Below are positions 40,812 through 49,913 of a stretch of 64,000 nucleotides of DNA, piece by piece. Each line of letters begins with the position of its first letter. Positions within the stretch are counted from its first letter, which is position 1. Below the pieces are notes generated by a model. It did not search any database. It was not told where the DNA came from and saw nothing but the letters and a program-made list of their open reading frames with translations. This DNA is from Prochlorococcus marinus str. MIT 9301. Lineage in GTDB: Bacteria > Cyanobacteriota > Cyanobacteriia > PCC-6307 > Cyanobiaceae. The position numbers were made by a program, and so were the translations under genes. The stretch is from contig NC_009091.1 in the NCBI RefSeq assembly GCF_000015965.1, positions 1,054,001 to 1,118,000 on the forward strand, written 5' to 3'.

Positions 40812-41252
40812 TTATTTATTTATGGCCGTAGGCATTCCAACTACTGATACAACTCCCACATGAAGTATGGCCGGCTTCTTCCCAACGTTTTTAACATAGT
40901 GGGGGCCACCATTATTACTCTCTATAAATGCATCACCAGCTCTAAAAAAATTAATTTCTTCACCCCTCACATGCTTTAATCTTCCTCTAGTAACATGAAT
41001 CAACATTGGGGAAGGATGAGTATGAATTGGAGTTTTCAAGCCAACTGGAATTTTTACTTTTAAGAGTCTTAATTCAGGCTTACCCTCGAGATAATTAAAA
41101 TTTTTACCACTTAGTCCTTTTGAACTTTGAATAATCGGAATAACTTCAATCTTTTCTTCAGCAAGAGAAGGTTGTGGTAAAGCTAAAGTCCCAATAAAAA
41201 GGAAGCAAAATGGAACAAATTTTTTTAATTTCATTAGATATTTGATTTTCAC
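40812..41252 (-). CDS. Secreted cupin-domain protein
   Basis: The 146-residue protein has a signal peptide (cleavage near SLA-EE) and a cupin core with IHTHPSPMLIHVTRGRLKHV, containing the HxH ligand pair and a later His. The second motif is GDAFIESNNGGPHYVKNVG. It is probably a periplasmic metal-binding protein or enzyme of unknown substrate. It converges on selO. Confidence 0.8.
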   Translation of the reverse strand: MKIKYLMKLKKFVPFCFLFIGTLALPQPSLAEEKIEVIPIIQSSKGLSGKNFNYLEGKPELRLLKVKIPVGLKTPIHTHPSPMLIHVTRGRLKHVRGEEINFFRAGDAFIESNNGGPHYVKNVGKKPAILHVGVVSVVGMPTAINK

Positions 41253-41286
41253 TAATAATAGGTAGTTTCAAAAATTATAAACTAAT

Positions 41287-41448
41287 TTATTTTTTGTATA
41301 ACTTTTCTAATTGCTTAATTTCCTCTCTTAAATCGTTACCTCTATTATTTAATTTATTGTTCTTAATTACTATTGGGATAATCCACCAGGCTTGAAGACC
41401 TAAAAAGATAAATACTAGGATCAATAATTCAAAAGTACCAGGCTGCAT
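41287..41448 (-). CDS. Small membrane protein with coiled tail, 53 aa
   Basis: MQPGTFELLILVFIFLGLQA, then WWIIPIVIKNNK and a charged helix LREEIKQLEKLYKK. It has one membrane helix and a short coiled coil. The start is ATG. No family is assigned. Confidence 0.55.
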   Translation of the reverse strand: MQPGTFELLILVFIFLGLQAWWIIPIVIKNNKLNNRGNDLREEIKQLEKLYKK

Positions 41449-41521
41449 TTAAAAAATAATCCTTCTTTGTTAATACTATTATTCTAAAAGTTATTAAACA
41501 TTCATGAGATATTCAATATTT

Positions 41522-41704
41522 CTAGGCTGCCTCTAATTCAATGTTAAGTTCAATTCCCTTTGAAATAATTGCTTCTTTAAATTCAATAAGTTTGGAAATT
41601 ATTCTTTGCTTCTCAGGATCAGTTTTATGGATATCATCTACAACTTCCTGCATTGCAAGTGTTACTTTTTGTAGTTTGATTTCTAAATCTTCCCTGTAAT
41701 TCAT
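41522..41704 (-). CDS. Small helical protein, 60 aa
   Basis: MNYREDLEIKLQKVTLAMQE and DPEKQRIISKLIEFKEAIIS form two amphipathic helices. It has no membrane segment or known motif, and it is separate from neighbours. Confidence 0.55.
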   Translation of the reverse strand: MNYREDLEIKLQKVTLAMQEVVDDIHKTDPEKQRIISKLIEFKEAIISKGIELNIELEAA

Positions 41705-41778
41705 AAGCTTAAAGAAACTATCTTATTTATTAAAAAACAAAATAATTATTAGTAAATAAGTACTTAACCTTAAAAGGA

Positions 41779-41805
41779 TTGACAACAAAACAAGGAGGAT
41801 ATAAT
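41779..41805 (+). promoter_or_regulatory. Consensus sigma-70-type promoter
   Basis: TTGACA (41779-41784) and TATAAT (41800-41805) are both perfect, spaced by 15 bp, slightly short of the ideal 17. It lies 49 bp before the DUF1651-like gene at 41854. An AGGAGG inside the spacer is too far from the ATG to serve as its ribosome-binding site. Confidence 0.6.
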
Positions 41806-41853
41806 TTATAGTACAAGTGTATTAAAATCTACCAAGCCTATTAAGGGAAAAGC

Positions 41854-42123
41854 ATGGAGCCCAAGTACTTATTTGGTTGTAGCACTAGCAAGCCAAGTGG
41901 GTGCCTACTAAATCCCGAAGGCAGCAGAATTATCTTTTTCGAAGAATGCAAAAATTCTCCTAAACCTAATTTTAAAATTTATACGCATCTTTTCTATACA
42001 AATCACCTTGGAGAACCAGGAGGGTACAAATCCTCTGAAAAACTCAATATAGATTCAGCCTGGGAAAAGTGGCACGAACTTCACCAAAAAGGATGGACAG
42101 AAGTATCTCATAATTACGGATAA
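41854..42123 (+). CDS. DUF1651-like protein, 89 aa
   Basis: The 89 residues include LLNPEGSRIIFFEEC and the typical family end SAWEKWHELHQKGWTEV. Two Cys occur early (FGCSTSKPSGC). A consensus promoter lies just upstream. The function is unknown. Confidence 0.65.
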   Translation: MEPKYLFGCSTSKPSGCLLNPEGSRIIFFEECKNSPKPNFKIYTHLFYTNHLGEPGGYKSSEKLNIDSAWEKWHELHQKGWTEVSHNYG

Positions 42124-42244
42124 AGGATCCAGATAAGAAAAAGCCTTTATTTTTTTTTGAGCTTAAAAGTTTTCTAAATATAGAATTCGGTGTTAAAAAT
42201 AAATAATCAAGATAAAATTAGCTTCATATAAAGAAAAAGACTCA

Positions 42245-42541
42245 ATGATACGTTTTCTTATTGCATCAATTATTTTTCTTATTCCAATAGGAAGTTTTGC
42301 TGATGAAAAGCAAAGAGAAATTGAGAATGAAGCTATAAATCTTGTTATTAAAAAATATGGAAAAGGCTTAGAAAATAGATTAAAAGGAACGGAAGTAACT
42401 CCCAGTTATCGAAGTTGGTATGAAAATGATTGTTTTGTAAGTATTGCAGCAGGTACATACCAAGAAGATACTTGGTCGGCAATGAAGTGGTTTAGCGTTA
42501 ATGTCTGTTCTGAATCAGCTGAAATAATGGAAAGCGAATGA
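42245..42541 (+). CDS. Secreted small protein, 98 aa
   Basis: A signal peptide (MIRFLIASIIFLIPIGSFA) precedes a mature part with two Cys (ENDCFVSIAAG and VNVCSESAE) that may pair. The stop overlaps the ATG of the amidotransferase gene by 4 bp. The function is unknown. Confidence 0.7.
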   Translation: MIRFLIASIIFLIPIGSFADEKQREIENEAINLVIKKYGKGLENRLKGTEVTPSYRSWYENDCFVSIAAGTYQEDTWSAMKWFSVNVCSESAEIMESE

Positions 42542-43275
42542 ATGCAATAAGACGCCTATTAGTTTTGCAGCATTTAGAAATAGAGGGGCCAGGTCTTTTT
42601 GAACAATTTGCTAAAGAGAGAGATTTAAAAATAGAAATTATTCGTTTAGATAATAAAAATGCTCTACCTCAAACAAAAAAAGGCGACTTAATTTTAATTA
42701 TGGGCGGACCAATGGGAGTTAAAGATATTGGAAGAGAGAGATATCCATGGCTTAAGTTAGAAAGAGATTTTATAAAAAAAGAATTAGAAAATGAAAGACC
42801 TATAATCGGTGTCTGCTTAGGTGCTCAATTGCTTGCGAATGCTGCTGGAGGAGATGTAGAGATTCTTAAATATGGATCACCTCCAAGAGCATTACCAGAA
42901 ATTGGATGGTCCCAAATTTTTATAGACAAATCGAATAAAGACTTTAAAGCACTGTTTGAAGACCCTTTTCATGTACTACATTGGCATGGAGATAGGATTT
43001 TATTACCTAATAAAGCAGTACTCATTGCTAGTAGTGCACGTTGTAAGGAACAATTTTTTAGGATTGGTAATTTTGCTTACGGATTACAATTCCATATAGA
43101 GACGACGGGGAAAATGATAAATAAATGGATTAAAGAAGATAAAGAGTTTGTCATTAAAGGATTAGGCTTAAATGGTCAGGAAATTTTAAAGGAAGAGAAT
43201 AAAAAATATATTGATAAAACTTTTTCAAAAAGAAAGCTTCTAATAAGTAAATTATTTGAATTATTAGATAATTAA
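42538..43275 (+). CDS. Class I glutamine amidotransferase-like protein
   Basis: The 245-residue GATase1 domain has the nucleophile Cys93 in GVCLGAQLLA, oxyanion region IMGGPMGV, FHVLHWHGD, and the His186-x-Glu188 pair in YGLQFHIET. It resembles stand-alone GuaA-like amidotransferases of unknown acceptor, without a synthetase domain. It is co-translated with the small secreted protein upstream. Confidence 0.85.
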   Translation: MNAIRRLLVLQHLEIEGPGLFEQFAKERDLKIEIIRLDNKNALPQTKKGDLILIMGGPMGVKDIGRERYPWLKLERDFIKKELENERPIIGVCLGAQLLANAAGGDVEILKYGSPPRALPEIGWSQIFIDKSNKDFKALFEDPFHVLHWHGDRILLPNKAVLIASSARCKEQFFRIGNFAYGLQFHIETTGKMINKWIKEDKEFVIKGLGLNGQEILKEENKKYIDKTFSKRKLLISKLFELLDN

Positions 43276-43300
43276 AAGAGAATAATAATCCAGTAAAAAA

Positions 43301-43316
43301 GGGCTTGATAAAGCCC
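43301..43316 (-). terminator. Terminator of the hli gene (minus strand)
   Basis: GGGCTT (43301-43306) pairs with AAGCCC (43311-43316) over GATA. On the minus strand it runs into six Ts, so it ends the hli transcript; on the plus strand the A/T tract is weaker. Confidence 0.7.
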
Positions 43317-43341
43317 TCAAAAAATTTAAAAAGGATTTTTA

Positions 43342-43470
43342 TTAGAAAATACCTGGAAGAATTTGACCAGTAAAATAGTAGGCTCCTACGAGAGCAAACA
43401 TTCCAAGCATTGCTGCTTTACCATTTAGCTTTTCAGCTTTTTCGGTCATGATTTTTTTTGCGAATTCCAT
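43342..43470 (-). CDS. hli: High-light-inducible protein, 42 aa
   Basis: Short HLIP of 42 residues: AEKLNGKAAMLGMFALVGAY then FTGQILPGIF. The ExxNG(R/K)xAM signature is present with Lys in place of the usual Arg. A second Met (ITEKA-side MTEK) at codon 9 is a possible start. It is a single gene with its own terminator. It binds chlorophyll in the thylakoid membrane. Confidence 0.88.
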   Translation of the reverse strand: MEFAKKIMTEKAEKLNGKAAMLGMFALVGAYYFTGQILPGIF

Positions 43471-43604
43471 AATTACTCGAAATAGATTTATATCTTTAAA
43501 TTAATTATTCCCAAAAGTTAAATGTTGTAGTGTTTCATACCTAAATCACTTTTTTTCTTAGAATTTAATTTTTAATTTATTTTTTATTTAGTAGTACTAG
43601 AAGT

Positions 43605-44906
43605 TTAAGAACCTAAAAGAGCTTTGCACTCCAGCATTTCTTTAGCAGCAGCTGATTTATTTGATCTCAATGAAATAATATCCGCTAAAAAGTTTGCATC
43701 ATCTTTTACTCCACAAAAACGTCCTGAGCCCCATGTATAAAGCCAAGGCAAACCAATAAAATATAACCCAGAAGATTGTGTCACACCTCTTTCATGAACA
43801 GGGATCCCAGTTCCGTCAAAAACTGAGATATCTACCCAACTAAAATCACTTTTATATCCTGTACACCAAATCACTACTGCTAAGTTTTTGCATTCAAGTT
43901 GAGTGCCTTTGACATCTTCAGTTGGTTCCCAACATGGAGTATATATTTCTCCTTTAGGAGCTTCTATATTATTTTTTGAAATCCACTCATCAATACTATT
44001 TCTTATTCTACAGTAAACAGAATCTGCTCCATCAAGATTTTTAGAAAGATCATTTGAAAATTGAATATTATCAATTGTTATCTCTTTAAGTCGCCCATGA
44101 AGATTCATCCCTTCTATTGCTCTCTTTCTAAGATCTATTTCTCTTCCATTATCTCTTCCAGTTAAATAATGATTAGTTTTATTCCTTACACTTTTAGGAT
44201 CATCGTGCTCACCAATAGGCATTGAATAATAACCCATTCTGTCAAGCCAATCTACAACATCTCTTCCTCTATACATTCTGGGAGATCTTGGAGCACTCCC
44301 AACACTTAGATGAACTTTTCTTTTTTCAAAAAAAAGATCTTCAGCTATTTGACAACCTGATTGACCACTGCCAACAACTAGGACAGGTCCGTCTGGTAAT
44401 GTATTTGCATTTTTATATTCTCTCGCATCAATTTGCAGGATATTAGTTGGTAATCTCTCAGAAAGAGGATGTCGGTTCGGAACATGATAAGCTCCAGTAG
44501 CTATTACAACTTGATCAGCTTCAAAATTTCCACGGTTAGTTGAAATAAAATATTTTTCATTTTTTTTAACTAAATGTTTTACTTCAATCCCTTCAAGAAT
44601 ATCAGCCTTTACAAATTCAGAATATTTTTTTAAATACTTAACTATATTTTCTTTATCCATAAAACCGTTAGGATCTTTACCAGAATATTGATAATCAGGA
44701 AGTGTGCATTGCCAATTTGGAGTCACAAGGCAGAAAGAATCCCAACGTTGTTCTTTCCAAGAAAAACCTACATAATTTTTTTCTAAGATAAGAGGTTTTA
44801 TCCCTTTTTTTTGGAGTGAATGAGCAATAGACAACCCTGCTTGTCCTGCACCAATAATAATGACAGAACATTTAGCAGAAATTTGATTTAAAAATTCTTC
44901 AGCCAT
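43605..44906 (-). CDS. Nit1C-associated flavoprotein monooxygenase (MSMEG_0569-like)
   Basis: The 433-residue FAD/NAD(P)H protein has two dinucleotide motifs, VIIGAGQAGLSIAHSL and VLVVGSGQSGCQIAED, and the ATGAYHVPN strand. It fits the flavin monooxygenases of Nit1C nitrilase clusters. It is transcribed away from the rest of the cluster across a 166-bp spacer. Substrate unknown; the cluster has been tied to cyanide or nitrile nitrogen use. Confidence 0.82.
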   Translation of the reverse strand: MAEEFLNQISAKCSVIIIGAGQAGLSIAHSLQKKGIKPLILEKNYVGFSWKEQRWDSFCLVTPNWQCTLPDYQYSGKDPNGFMDKENIVKYLKKYSEFVKADILEGIEVKHLVKKNEKYFISTNRGNFEADQVVIATGAYHVPNRHPLSERLPTNILQIDAREYKNANTLPDGPVLVVGSGQSGCQIAEDLFFEKRKVHLSVGSAPRSPRMYRGRDVVDWLDRMGYYSMPIGEHDDPKSVRNKTNHYLTGRDNGREIDLRKRAIEGMNLHGRLKEITIDNIQFSNDLSKNLDGADSVYCRIRNSIDEWISKNNIEAPKGEIYTPCWEPTEDVKGTQLECKNLAVVIWCTGYKSDFSWVDISVFDGTGIPVHERGVTQSSGLYFIGLPWLYTWGSGRFCGVKDDANFLADIISLRSNKSAAAKEMLECKALLGS

Positions 44907-45008
44907 CTTTTTAGTTATTAATTAAATCTTGTCATATTTTTGAGATTCAATTTGTTATCAAACTCACTAAAAAATTTTTTGATCTGAAATCTTAAGTTAA
45001 CTAATTTG

Positions 45009-45022
45009 GTGATATCGGTTAC
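45009..45022 (+). promoter_or_regulatory. Possible NtcA site before the Nit1C operon
   Basis: GTG, eight bases, TAC (GTGATATCGGTTAC) is one base off the GTA-N8-TAC core of NtcA sites. It lies 51 bp before the first gene and between the divergent units. No convincing -10 was found at the usual distance, so it is tentative. Confidence 0.4.
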
Positions 45023-45072
45023 ATTCTTTTAGAGAATCAAGTCAGAGAATGTTCTAAGTTTTTTTAATTTTC

Positions 45073-45555
45073 ATGCCATCCGTAACTCGTCCCGCAAATC
45101 AGCCTGGAGAATTCTTAGTTGATTATGAAGAAAAAGTATTCCCAGATGTTAAAGCCGAACCAGGAGAGAAAGCCTTACTAACTTTTCATACTGTCGCTTT
45201 TGAGGGATCTATTGGTCTTGTTAATCTTTTGCAAGCTAGTCGTCTTATAAACAAGGGTTTTGAAACTTCAATATTGCTATATGGTCCTGGAGTGACATTA
45301 GGACTACAAAGAGGCTTTCCAAAGCTTGGGGATGCAGCATTTGATGGTCATTTAAATTTTAATGCTCGCTTAGAAAAATTTATGGGTCAAGGCGGAAAAG
45401 TTTATGCCTGCCGATTTGCACTACAAGCTTTGTACGGACATGGAGAAGGAGCTCTTACTCCAGGGATAAAACCAATAAGTCCTTTAGATGTTCTAGATAT
45501 CGTTTTAATGCATCGCAAAGAGGGGGCATTTATTTTAGATACTTGGACTCTGTAA
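45073..45555 (+). CDS. Nit1C protein, Sll0783/MSMEG_0572 family
   Basis: The 160 residues fit the DsrE-like Sll0783 family, with [31 protein letters not shown] and [16 protein letters not shown]. In Synechocystis this is a nitrogen-starvation protein. First in the plus-strand Nit1C operon, 18 bp before the nitrilase gene. Its biochemical role is unknown. Confidence 0.85.
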   Translation: MPSVTRPANQPGEFLVDYEEKVFPDVKAEPGEKALLTFHTVAFEGSIGLVNLLQASRLINKGFETSILLYGPGVTLGLQRGFPKLGDAAFDGHLNFNARLEKFMGQGGKVYACRFALQALYGHGEGALTPGIKPISPLDVLDIVLMHRKEGAFILDTWTL

Positions 45556-45573
45556 GACATAAGATCCAAGAAA

Positions 45574-46566
45574 ATGACTAAAACATTTAAAGTAGCTGCT
45601 GCTCAAGTTAGACCTGTACTTTTTGACTTAAATGGTTCATTGAATAAAGTTATTTTAAAGATCAAAGAGGCAGCTACAAAAGATGTAAAGTTGATAGTCT
45701 TTCCAGAAACTTTTCTTCCTTACTACCCATATTTTTCATTTGTAGAGCCGCCAGTTCTTATGGGTAAATCTCATATGAAGCTATATGAGCAAGCAGTAGA
45801 AATCCCAGGTCCAGTTACAGACTTAGTTGGGAAATCAGCTAAAAAAAATAATATCCAAGTTCTTTTAGGAGTTAATGAACTTGATGGTGGAAGTTTGTAC
45901 AACACTCAAATTCTTTTCAACGAAAAAGGTGAAATTATTCTAAAAAGAAGAAAAATAACTCCTACGTTTCACGAAAGAATGATTTGGGGTCAAGGCGATG
46001 GTTCTGGCCTAGAAGTTGTAGATACTCAACTTGGCAAGATAGGATCTTTGGCTTGTTGGGAGCACTATAACCCTTTAGCTAGATTTGCTCTTATGGCTAA
46101 AGGGGAACAAATACATTGTGCTCAATTTCCTGGTTCATTAGTTGGTCCAATATTTACCGAACAAACTGCAGTCACAATGAGACATCACGCTTTAGAGGCT
46201 GGCTGTTTTGTGATTTGCTCAACAGGATGGTTAGATTCAGAAGATTATGAAAAGATAACGTCCGATACCAATCTTCACAAAGCATTTCAGGGAGGATGTC
46301 ACACAGCAATTATCAGTCCAGAAGGCAAATATTTAGCAGGACCACTTGATGAAGGAGAAGGATTAGCGATAGCAGAAATTAATTTATCACTGATTACTAA
46401 AAGGAAAAGAATGATGGATAGTGTTGGTCACTACAGTCGTCCAGATCTTCTTTCTCTAAAACTAAATACATCCCCTAACAAGGTATTTGAGATGACAAAT
46501 AAGAAAAATTTCATCCCAAAAGATCTAAGTGCAAAAGACTATTTAGAGGAAATCAATCATGTCTGA
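45574..46566 (+). CDS. Nitrilase, Nit1 subfamily
   Basis: The 330-residue carbon-nitrogen hydrolase has the Glu-Lys-Cys triad: Glu45 (IVFPETFLPYYPY), Lys127 (RRKITPT) and Cys161 (LACWEHYNPL). The FPETFLPYYPYF and CWEHYNP segments are characteristic of Nit1 enzymes in Nit1C clusters. It converts nitriles, possibly cyanide, to acid and ammonia. It overlaps the next gene by 8 bp. Confidence 0.9.
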   Translation: MTKTFKVAAAQVRPVLFDLNGSLNKVILKIKEAATKDVKLIVFPETFLPYYPYFSFVEPPVLMGKSHMKLYEQAVEIPGPVTDLVGKSAKKNNIQVLLGVNELDGGSLYNTQILFNEKGEIILKRRKITPTFHERMIWGQGDGSGLEVVDTQLGKIGSLACWEHYNPLARFALMAKGEQIHCAQFPGSLVGPIFTEQTAVTMRHHALEAGCFVICSTGWLDSEDYEKITSDTNLHKAFQGGCHTAIISPEGKYLAGPLDEGEGLAIAEINLSLITKRKRMMDSVGHYSRPDLLSLKLNTSPNKVFEMTNKKNFIPKDLSAKDYLEEINHV

Positions 46567-47647
46567 AATAGGTAAAATTATTACTGATTTGCAAGTTAAT
46601 GGGATAAGTTCAACTCCCAAAAAGGGCAACAGAGGTAGGAAAGGAGGAGCTGGTCCATCGGATCATAGAGCTTTAACAATTGAAGGAAAAACTGTAATGG
46701 TTCCCGTTTATAATCACTTATCTAAGAAGTCTAATTATCAACTTTCAGAAGAGTCTGACGGACAATTTATTCTCCAAAATAGTGAAGATTCAAAAATCAA
46801 GGAATTATCTACAACAAAAGAACCAAATTTTTATTCTTTAAAAACAAAAGATGGTATACCTTATAAATCGATTGCTCTTCTTCATAGCAAGGATGTATTA
46901 GCCACAACTATTCTCCAAAAATGTATTCGTTTCAGAAATAGAGAAGAATCTTGCCAGTTTTGTGCAATAGAACAATCTCTGAAAAATGAACAAACCATCG
47001 TAAGAAAAACTCCAGATCAAATTGCTGAAGTTGCAGAAGCAGCTGTAAGACTTGATGGAATAAAGCAATTAGTAATGACAACAGGGACCCCCAACACTAG
47101 CGATAGGGGAGCGAGAATAATGGCAGAAGCAGCTAAGGCAGTTAAGGCTAAAGTTGATATTCCAATCCAAGGTCAATGCGAACCTCCTGATGATCCTATT
47201 TGGTTTCAAAAAATGAAAGACTCAGGTGTAGATAGTTTAGGCATGCATTTAGAGGTTGTAGAGGAGGAGATAAGAAAAAAAATTCTTCCCGGCAAATCTG
47301 AAATTCCTCTTGAAAGATACTATAAATCCTTTGAAGAAAGTGTCGCAGTATTTGGAAGGGGAGAAGTTTCTACATATTTATTAGCAGGATTAGGTGATAG
47401 CAAAGAATCTCTAATAAATTGCAGTAAAAAATTGATATCTATAGGAGTTTATCCTTTTATAGTTCCATTTGTGCCAATAGCAGGAACTCCTCTAGAACAT
47501 CATCCCTCCCCAAGCACTGATTTCATGATTGATATTTATCAATCAGTCTCGCATTTACTAAATGAAGGCAACATAAAATCCGATGAAATGTCAGCTGGTT
47601 GTGCCAAATGCGGTGCCTGCTCAGCTTTATCCCTATTTGAGAGTTAA
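46559..47647 (+). CDS. Nit1C radical SAM protein (MSMEG_0568 family)
   Basis: The 362-residue protein fits the radical SAM family of Nit1C clusters. Its probable 4Fe-4S cysteines are Cys122, Cys132 and Cys135 (KCIRFRNREESCQFC), spaced C-x9-C-x2-C rather than the usual C-x3-C-x2-C. A second Cys cluster ends the protein (Cys348, 351, 354 in GCAKCGAC), possibly for an auxiliary cluster. The substrate is unknown. It overlaps the nitrilase gene and lies 6 bp before the GNAT gene. Confidence 0.83.
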   Translation: MSEIGKIITDLQVNGISSTPKKGNRGRKGGAGPSDHRALTIEGKTVMVPVYNHLSKKSNYQLSEESDGQFILQNSEDSKIKELSTTKEPNFYSLKTKDGIPYKSIALLHSKDVLATTILQKCIRFRNREESCQFCAIEQSLKNEQTIVRKTPDQIAEVAEAAVRLDGIKQLVMTTGTPNTSDRGARIMAEAAKAVKAKVDIPIQGQCEPPDDPIWFQKMKDSGVDSLGMHLEVVEEEIRKKILPGKSEIPLERYYKSFEESVAVFGRGEVSTYLLAGLGDSKESLINCSKKLISIGVYPFIVPFVPIAGTPLEHHPSPSTDFMIDIYQSVSHLLNEGNIKSDEMSAGCAKCGACSALSLFES

Positions 47648-47653
47648 AAAATT

Positions 47654-48307
47654 ATGTTTTTTATTGACCCCTCAAGTAAGGATATAGGCAGAAGCTTTAG
47701 CTCTGCGCCTTACTATTTCACGCCCTCTGTAAGATCAGGTATCGGGATTGAAGAAGAAGATTTCATGCTATCTCCAAATTCAAATTCTGAAAACTTTTCA
47801 TTTCATTTGCTTGAAGAGAATTCTCCCCTTATTAAAGACTACTGGGGATTACGAAAAAAAATATTTTGCGAGGAACAAAATATTTTTGCTGAATCAGATA
47901 TTGATGAAATTGATCAAGTTGCGTACCCAATAGTTTCTTTGAATTATGGATATGGTGCTAAAGAGAGAGTCGTTGGCGTCGTGAGAATTTACGAAACAGA
48001 AAAAAGAAAATGGTACGGAGGAAGACTAGGTGTTGATTCCAGTTTCCGTAAATTCAACCAAATAGGAAAAGGATTGATCTGGAAAGCAGTAACTACAGCA
48101 AATGGATGGGGATGCGATCAATTTTTAGCCACCGTTCAGATACAAAATGTAAGGTTTTTTAGACGACTTAAGTGGAATTCAATTAAACAAATTGAAATCA
48201 AAGGAATTAAACATCACTTAATGGAGGCTGACTTAAATTATTACAAGCCTTCAAAATTAAATAGACCAGGCTCATATCTAGTGGGAAGTGACCACAAAAA
48301 ATGTTAG
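47654..48307 (+). CDS. Nit1C GNAT-like protein (MSMEG_0567 family)
   Basis: The 217 residues have a GNAT fold: LIKDYWGLRKKIFCEEQNIF, VVGVVRIYETE, and RKFNQIGKGLIWKAVTTANG in the acetyl-CoA-binding position. It matches the acetyltransferase-like member of Nit1C clusters. The N-terminal extension is of unknown role. It overlaps the following AIR synthase-like gene by 7 bp. Confidence 0.82.
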   Translation: MFFIDPSSKDIGRSFSSAPYYFTPSVRSGIGIEEEDFMLSPNSNSENFSFHLLEENSPLIKDYWGLRKKIFCEEQNIFAESDIDEIDQVAYPIVSLNYGYGAKERVVGVVRIYETEKRKWYGGRLGVDSSFRKFNQIGKGLIWKAVTTANGWGCDQFLATVQIQNVRFFRRLKWNSIKQIEIKGIKHHLMEADLNYYKPSKLNRPGSYLVGSDHKKC

Positions 48308-49281
48308 ATAAACTTATTAAAAAATTGCAAACACATAGTGGTATTGAATCTAAAAAAGATATTCAAAGTGCTGCAAAAACTTTCTCACACAGCCCGTTCA
48401 GTCAACTTGGCAAATCTGCAATGCTTGGAGATGATGCTGCAGTAATCCCTAAACAATCAGGTTTGTTATTAATGGCAAGTGAGGGAATTAGTCCAAGCTT
48501 AGTAGAGAAAGAGCCTTGGTTCGCAGGCTGGAGCAGTGTATTGGTAAATATCAGTGACATCGCTGCGATGGGCGGTAAACCTTTAGCTTTAGTTAACAGT
48601 ATTTGGAGTGACAAAAATGATTTAGAAAAACACAATCAAATTCTTTCTGGTATGAATTTTGCCTGTGAAAAATTTAATGTACCAATGGTTGGAGGTCACT
48701 CAAATCAAAAAAGTCCTTATTCTGCTTTATCAGTATCAATTCTTGGACTGGTAGATGGTCCTATTCTTTCTTCAAGATTCGCAGAGTCTGAAGATGAATT
48801 ATGGATAATAGCCAACAAAGATGGATGCTTTTTTAAAGATTATCCCTTTTGGGATGCTGCTACGAAGGCATCTGCAACTTTACTTAGAAAACATTTTTCA
48901 TTGATACCGTTTCTTGCTAAAAAAAATATTATTCATGCAGCCAAGGACATAAGCATGGGCGGTATAACAGGTACTGCAGTTATGTTTGCTGAATCTGCTG
49001 GAAAAACAATTGAAATTGATCTTGAGAAAATTCAACGCCCTGAAGGAGTAACAGAATTCGACTGGCTTACTTGTTTCCCCAGCTATGGATTTCTTTGTGC
49101 TATCAAGCCATCTAAAGTTCCTTTTTTAAAGGAAGCTTTAAGAGCATATGAAGAACTAATTTGCTGCCATGTCGGCAACTTTAAAAATGGGAATAGCAGT
49201 GTTTATATCAAAAATTCAAATGGAGCAAAATTACTTTGGGAAGAAGATACTCCTCTCACTGGATTTACTCATACAAATTAA
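48301..49281 (+). CDS. Nit1C AIR synthase-like protein (Sll0787 family)
   Basis: The 326-residue protein resembles PurM/SelD-type ATP-binding enzymes: MLGDDAAVIPKQSG, VNISDIAAMGGKPLALVNS, MVGGHSNQK and DISMGGITGTAVMFAE. It is the AIR synthase-related member of Nit1C clusters and probably phosphorylates or activates an unknown substrate. The start overlaps the previous gene. Confidence 0.84.
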   Translation: MLDKLIKKLQTHSGIESKKDIQSAAKTFSHSPFSQLGKSAMLGDDAAVIPKQSGLLLMASEGISPSLVEKEPWFAGWSSVLVNISDIAAMGGKPLALVNSIWSDKNDLEKHNQILSGMNFACEKFNVPMVGGHSNQKSPYSALSVSILGLVDGPILSSRFAESEDELWIIANKDGCFFKDYPFWDAATKASATLLRKHFSLIPFLAKKNIIHAAKDISMGGITGTAVMFAESAGKTIEIDLEKIQRPEGVTEFDWLTCFPSYGFLCAIKPSKVPFLKEALRAYEELICCHVGNFKNGNSSVYIKNSNGAKLLWEEDTPLTGFTHTN

Positions 49282-49340
49282 ATCAATAATGCTCCAATCA
49301 ACTAAAATTTTCATATAAAACAAAGGAAACTAATTTAAAA

Positions 49341-49616
49341 ATGCCAGAAATTAATTTTCAAATAAATTTACCTGACGGTAAAAAAGTATCTCTATATTCA
49401 CCTTCTACAGTAATTTTAGAATATTTGAAACCTGGAGATTCCTTGAAAATATCAGATTTTAAGTCTCTTGCTATTCAAGCTTTGCATAAAGCTTCTGAAA
49501 AAGTCAGAGCAAAATATGGTTTTGCGTGTACTAGAACATTAGAAGAAGAAGAAAAAATACTAAGTTGGATTTCTAATTATGATCCTGACCAACTTATTTC
49601 AATAGCAATGGAATAA
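49341..49616 (+). CDS. Nit1C nitrogen-starvation protein (MSMEG_0570 family)
   Basis: The 91 residues fit the short Nit1C family: MPEINFQINLPDGKKVSLYS, STVILEYLKPGDSL, and KASEKVRAKYGFACTRT. It is last in the plus-strand operon, 59 bp after its neighbour. The function is unknown. With this gene the cluster has all seven usual members. Confidence 0.83.
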   Translation: MPEINFQINLPDGKKVSLYSPSTVILEYLKPGDSLKISDFKSLAIQALHKASEKVRAKYGFACTRTLEEEEKILSWISNYDPDQLISIAME

Positions 49617-49862
49617 GCTATTAAAAATTAGATTTACTTAAGAAAATAGAAGCCTAAATCAAGCCTTTCCTAACTAGACCTACTAATAAAACTTTTAAAA
49701 AAGTATTTTTTTCTCATCTCTTTAACAGAATACTTGCCTATTTCTGATGCCAAGAAAATAAAAAAAGCAATCTCAAAAAACAACTATTTAAAGATTTATG
49801 TCACGGTTATGATACATATATGTAGTAAATATCTTGAAAATAACTTAATTTCGGCCCAATAC

Positions 49863-49901
49863 TTTACATTTGTTAATAGTAGTGTTACATTAATTAACAA
49901 T
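49863..49901 (+). promoter_or_regulatory. HLR1-like repeats before the hli cluster
   Basis: GTTACATTAATTAACA (49884-49899) approximates the RpaB HLR1 site of two TTACA-type repeats with one mismatch; a weaker version starts at 49863. It lies only 13 bp before the ATG, so it would have to act as a repressor site or the start lies further in. The region is AT-rich and chance is likely. Confidence 0.25.
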
Positions 49902-49913
49902 TACATAACTTCA

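Noticed and set aside
49734-49913. Long N-terminal extension of the first hli gene
   Set aside because: The upstream part reads unlike an HLIP and the typical hli opening begins at 49914.
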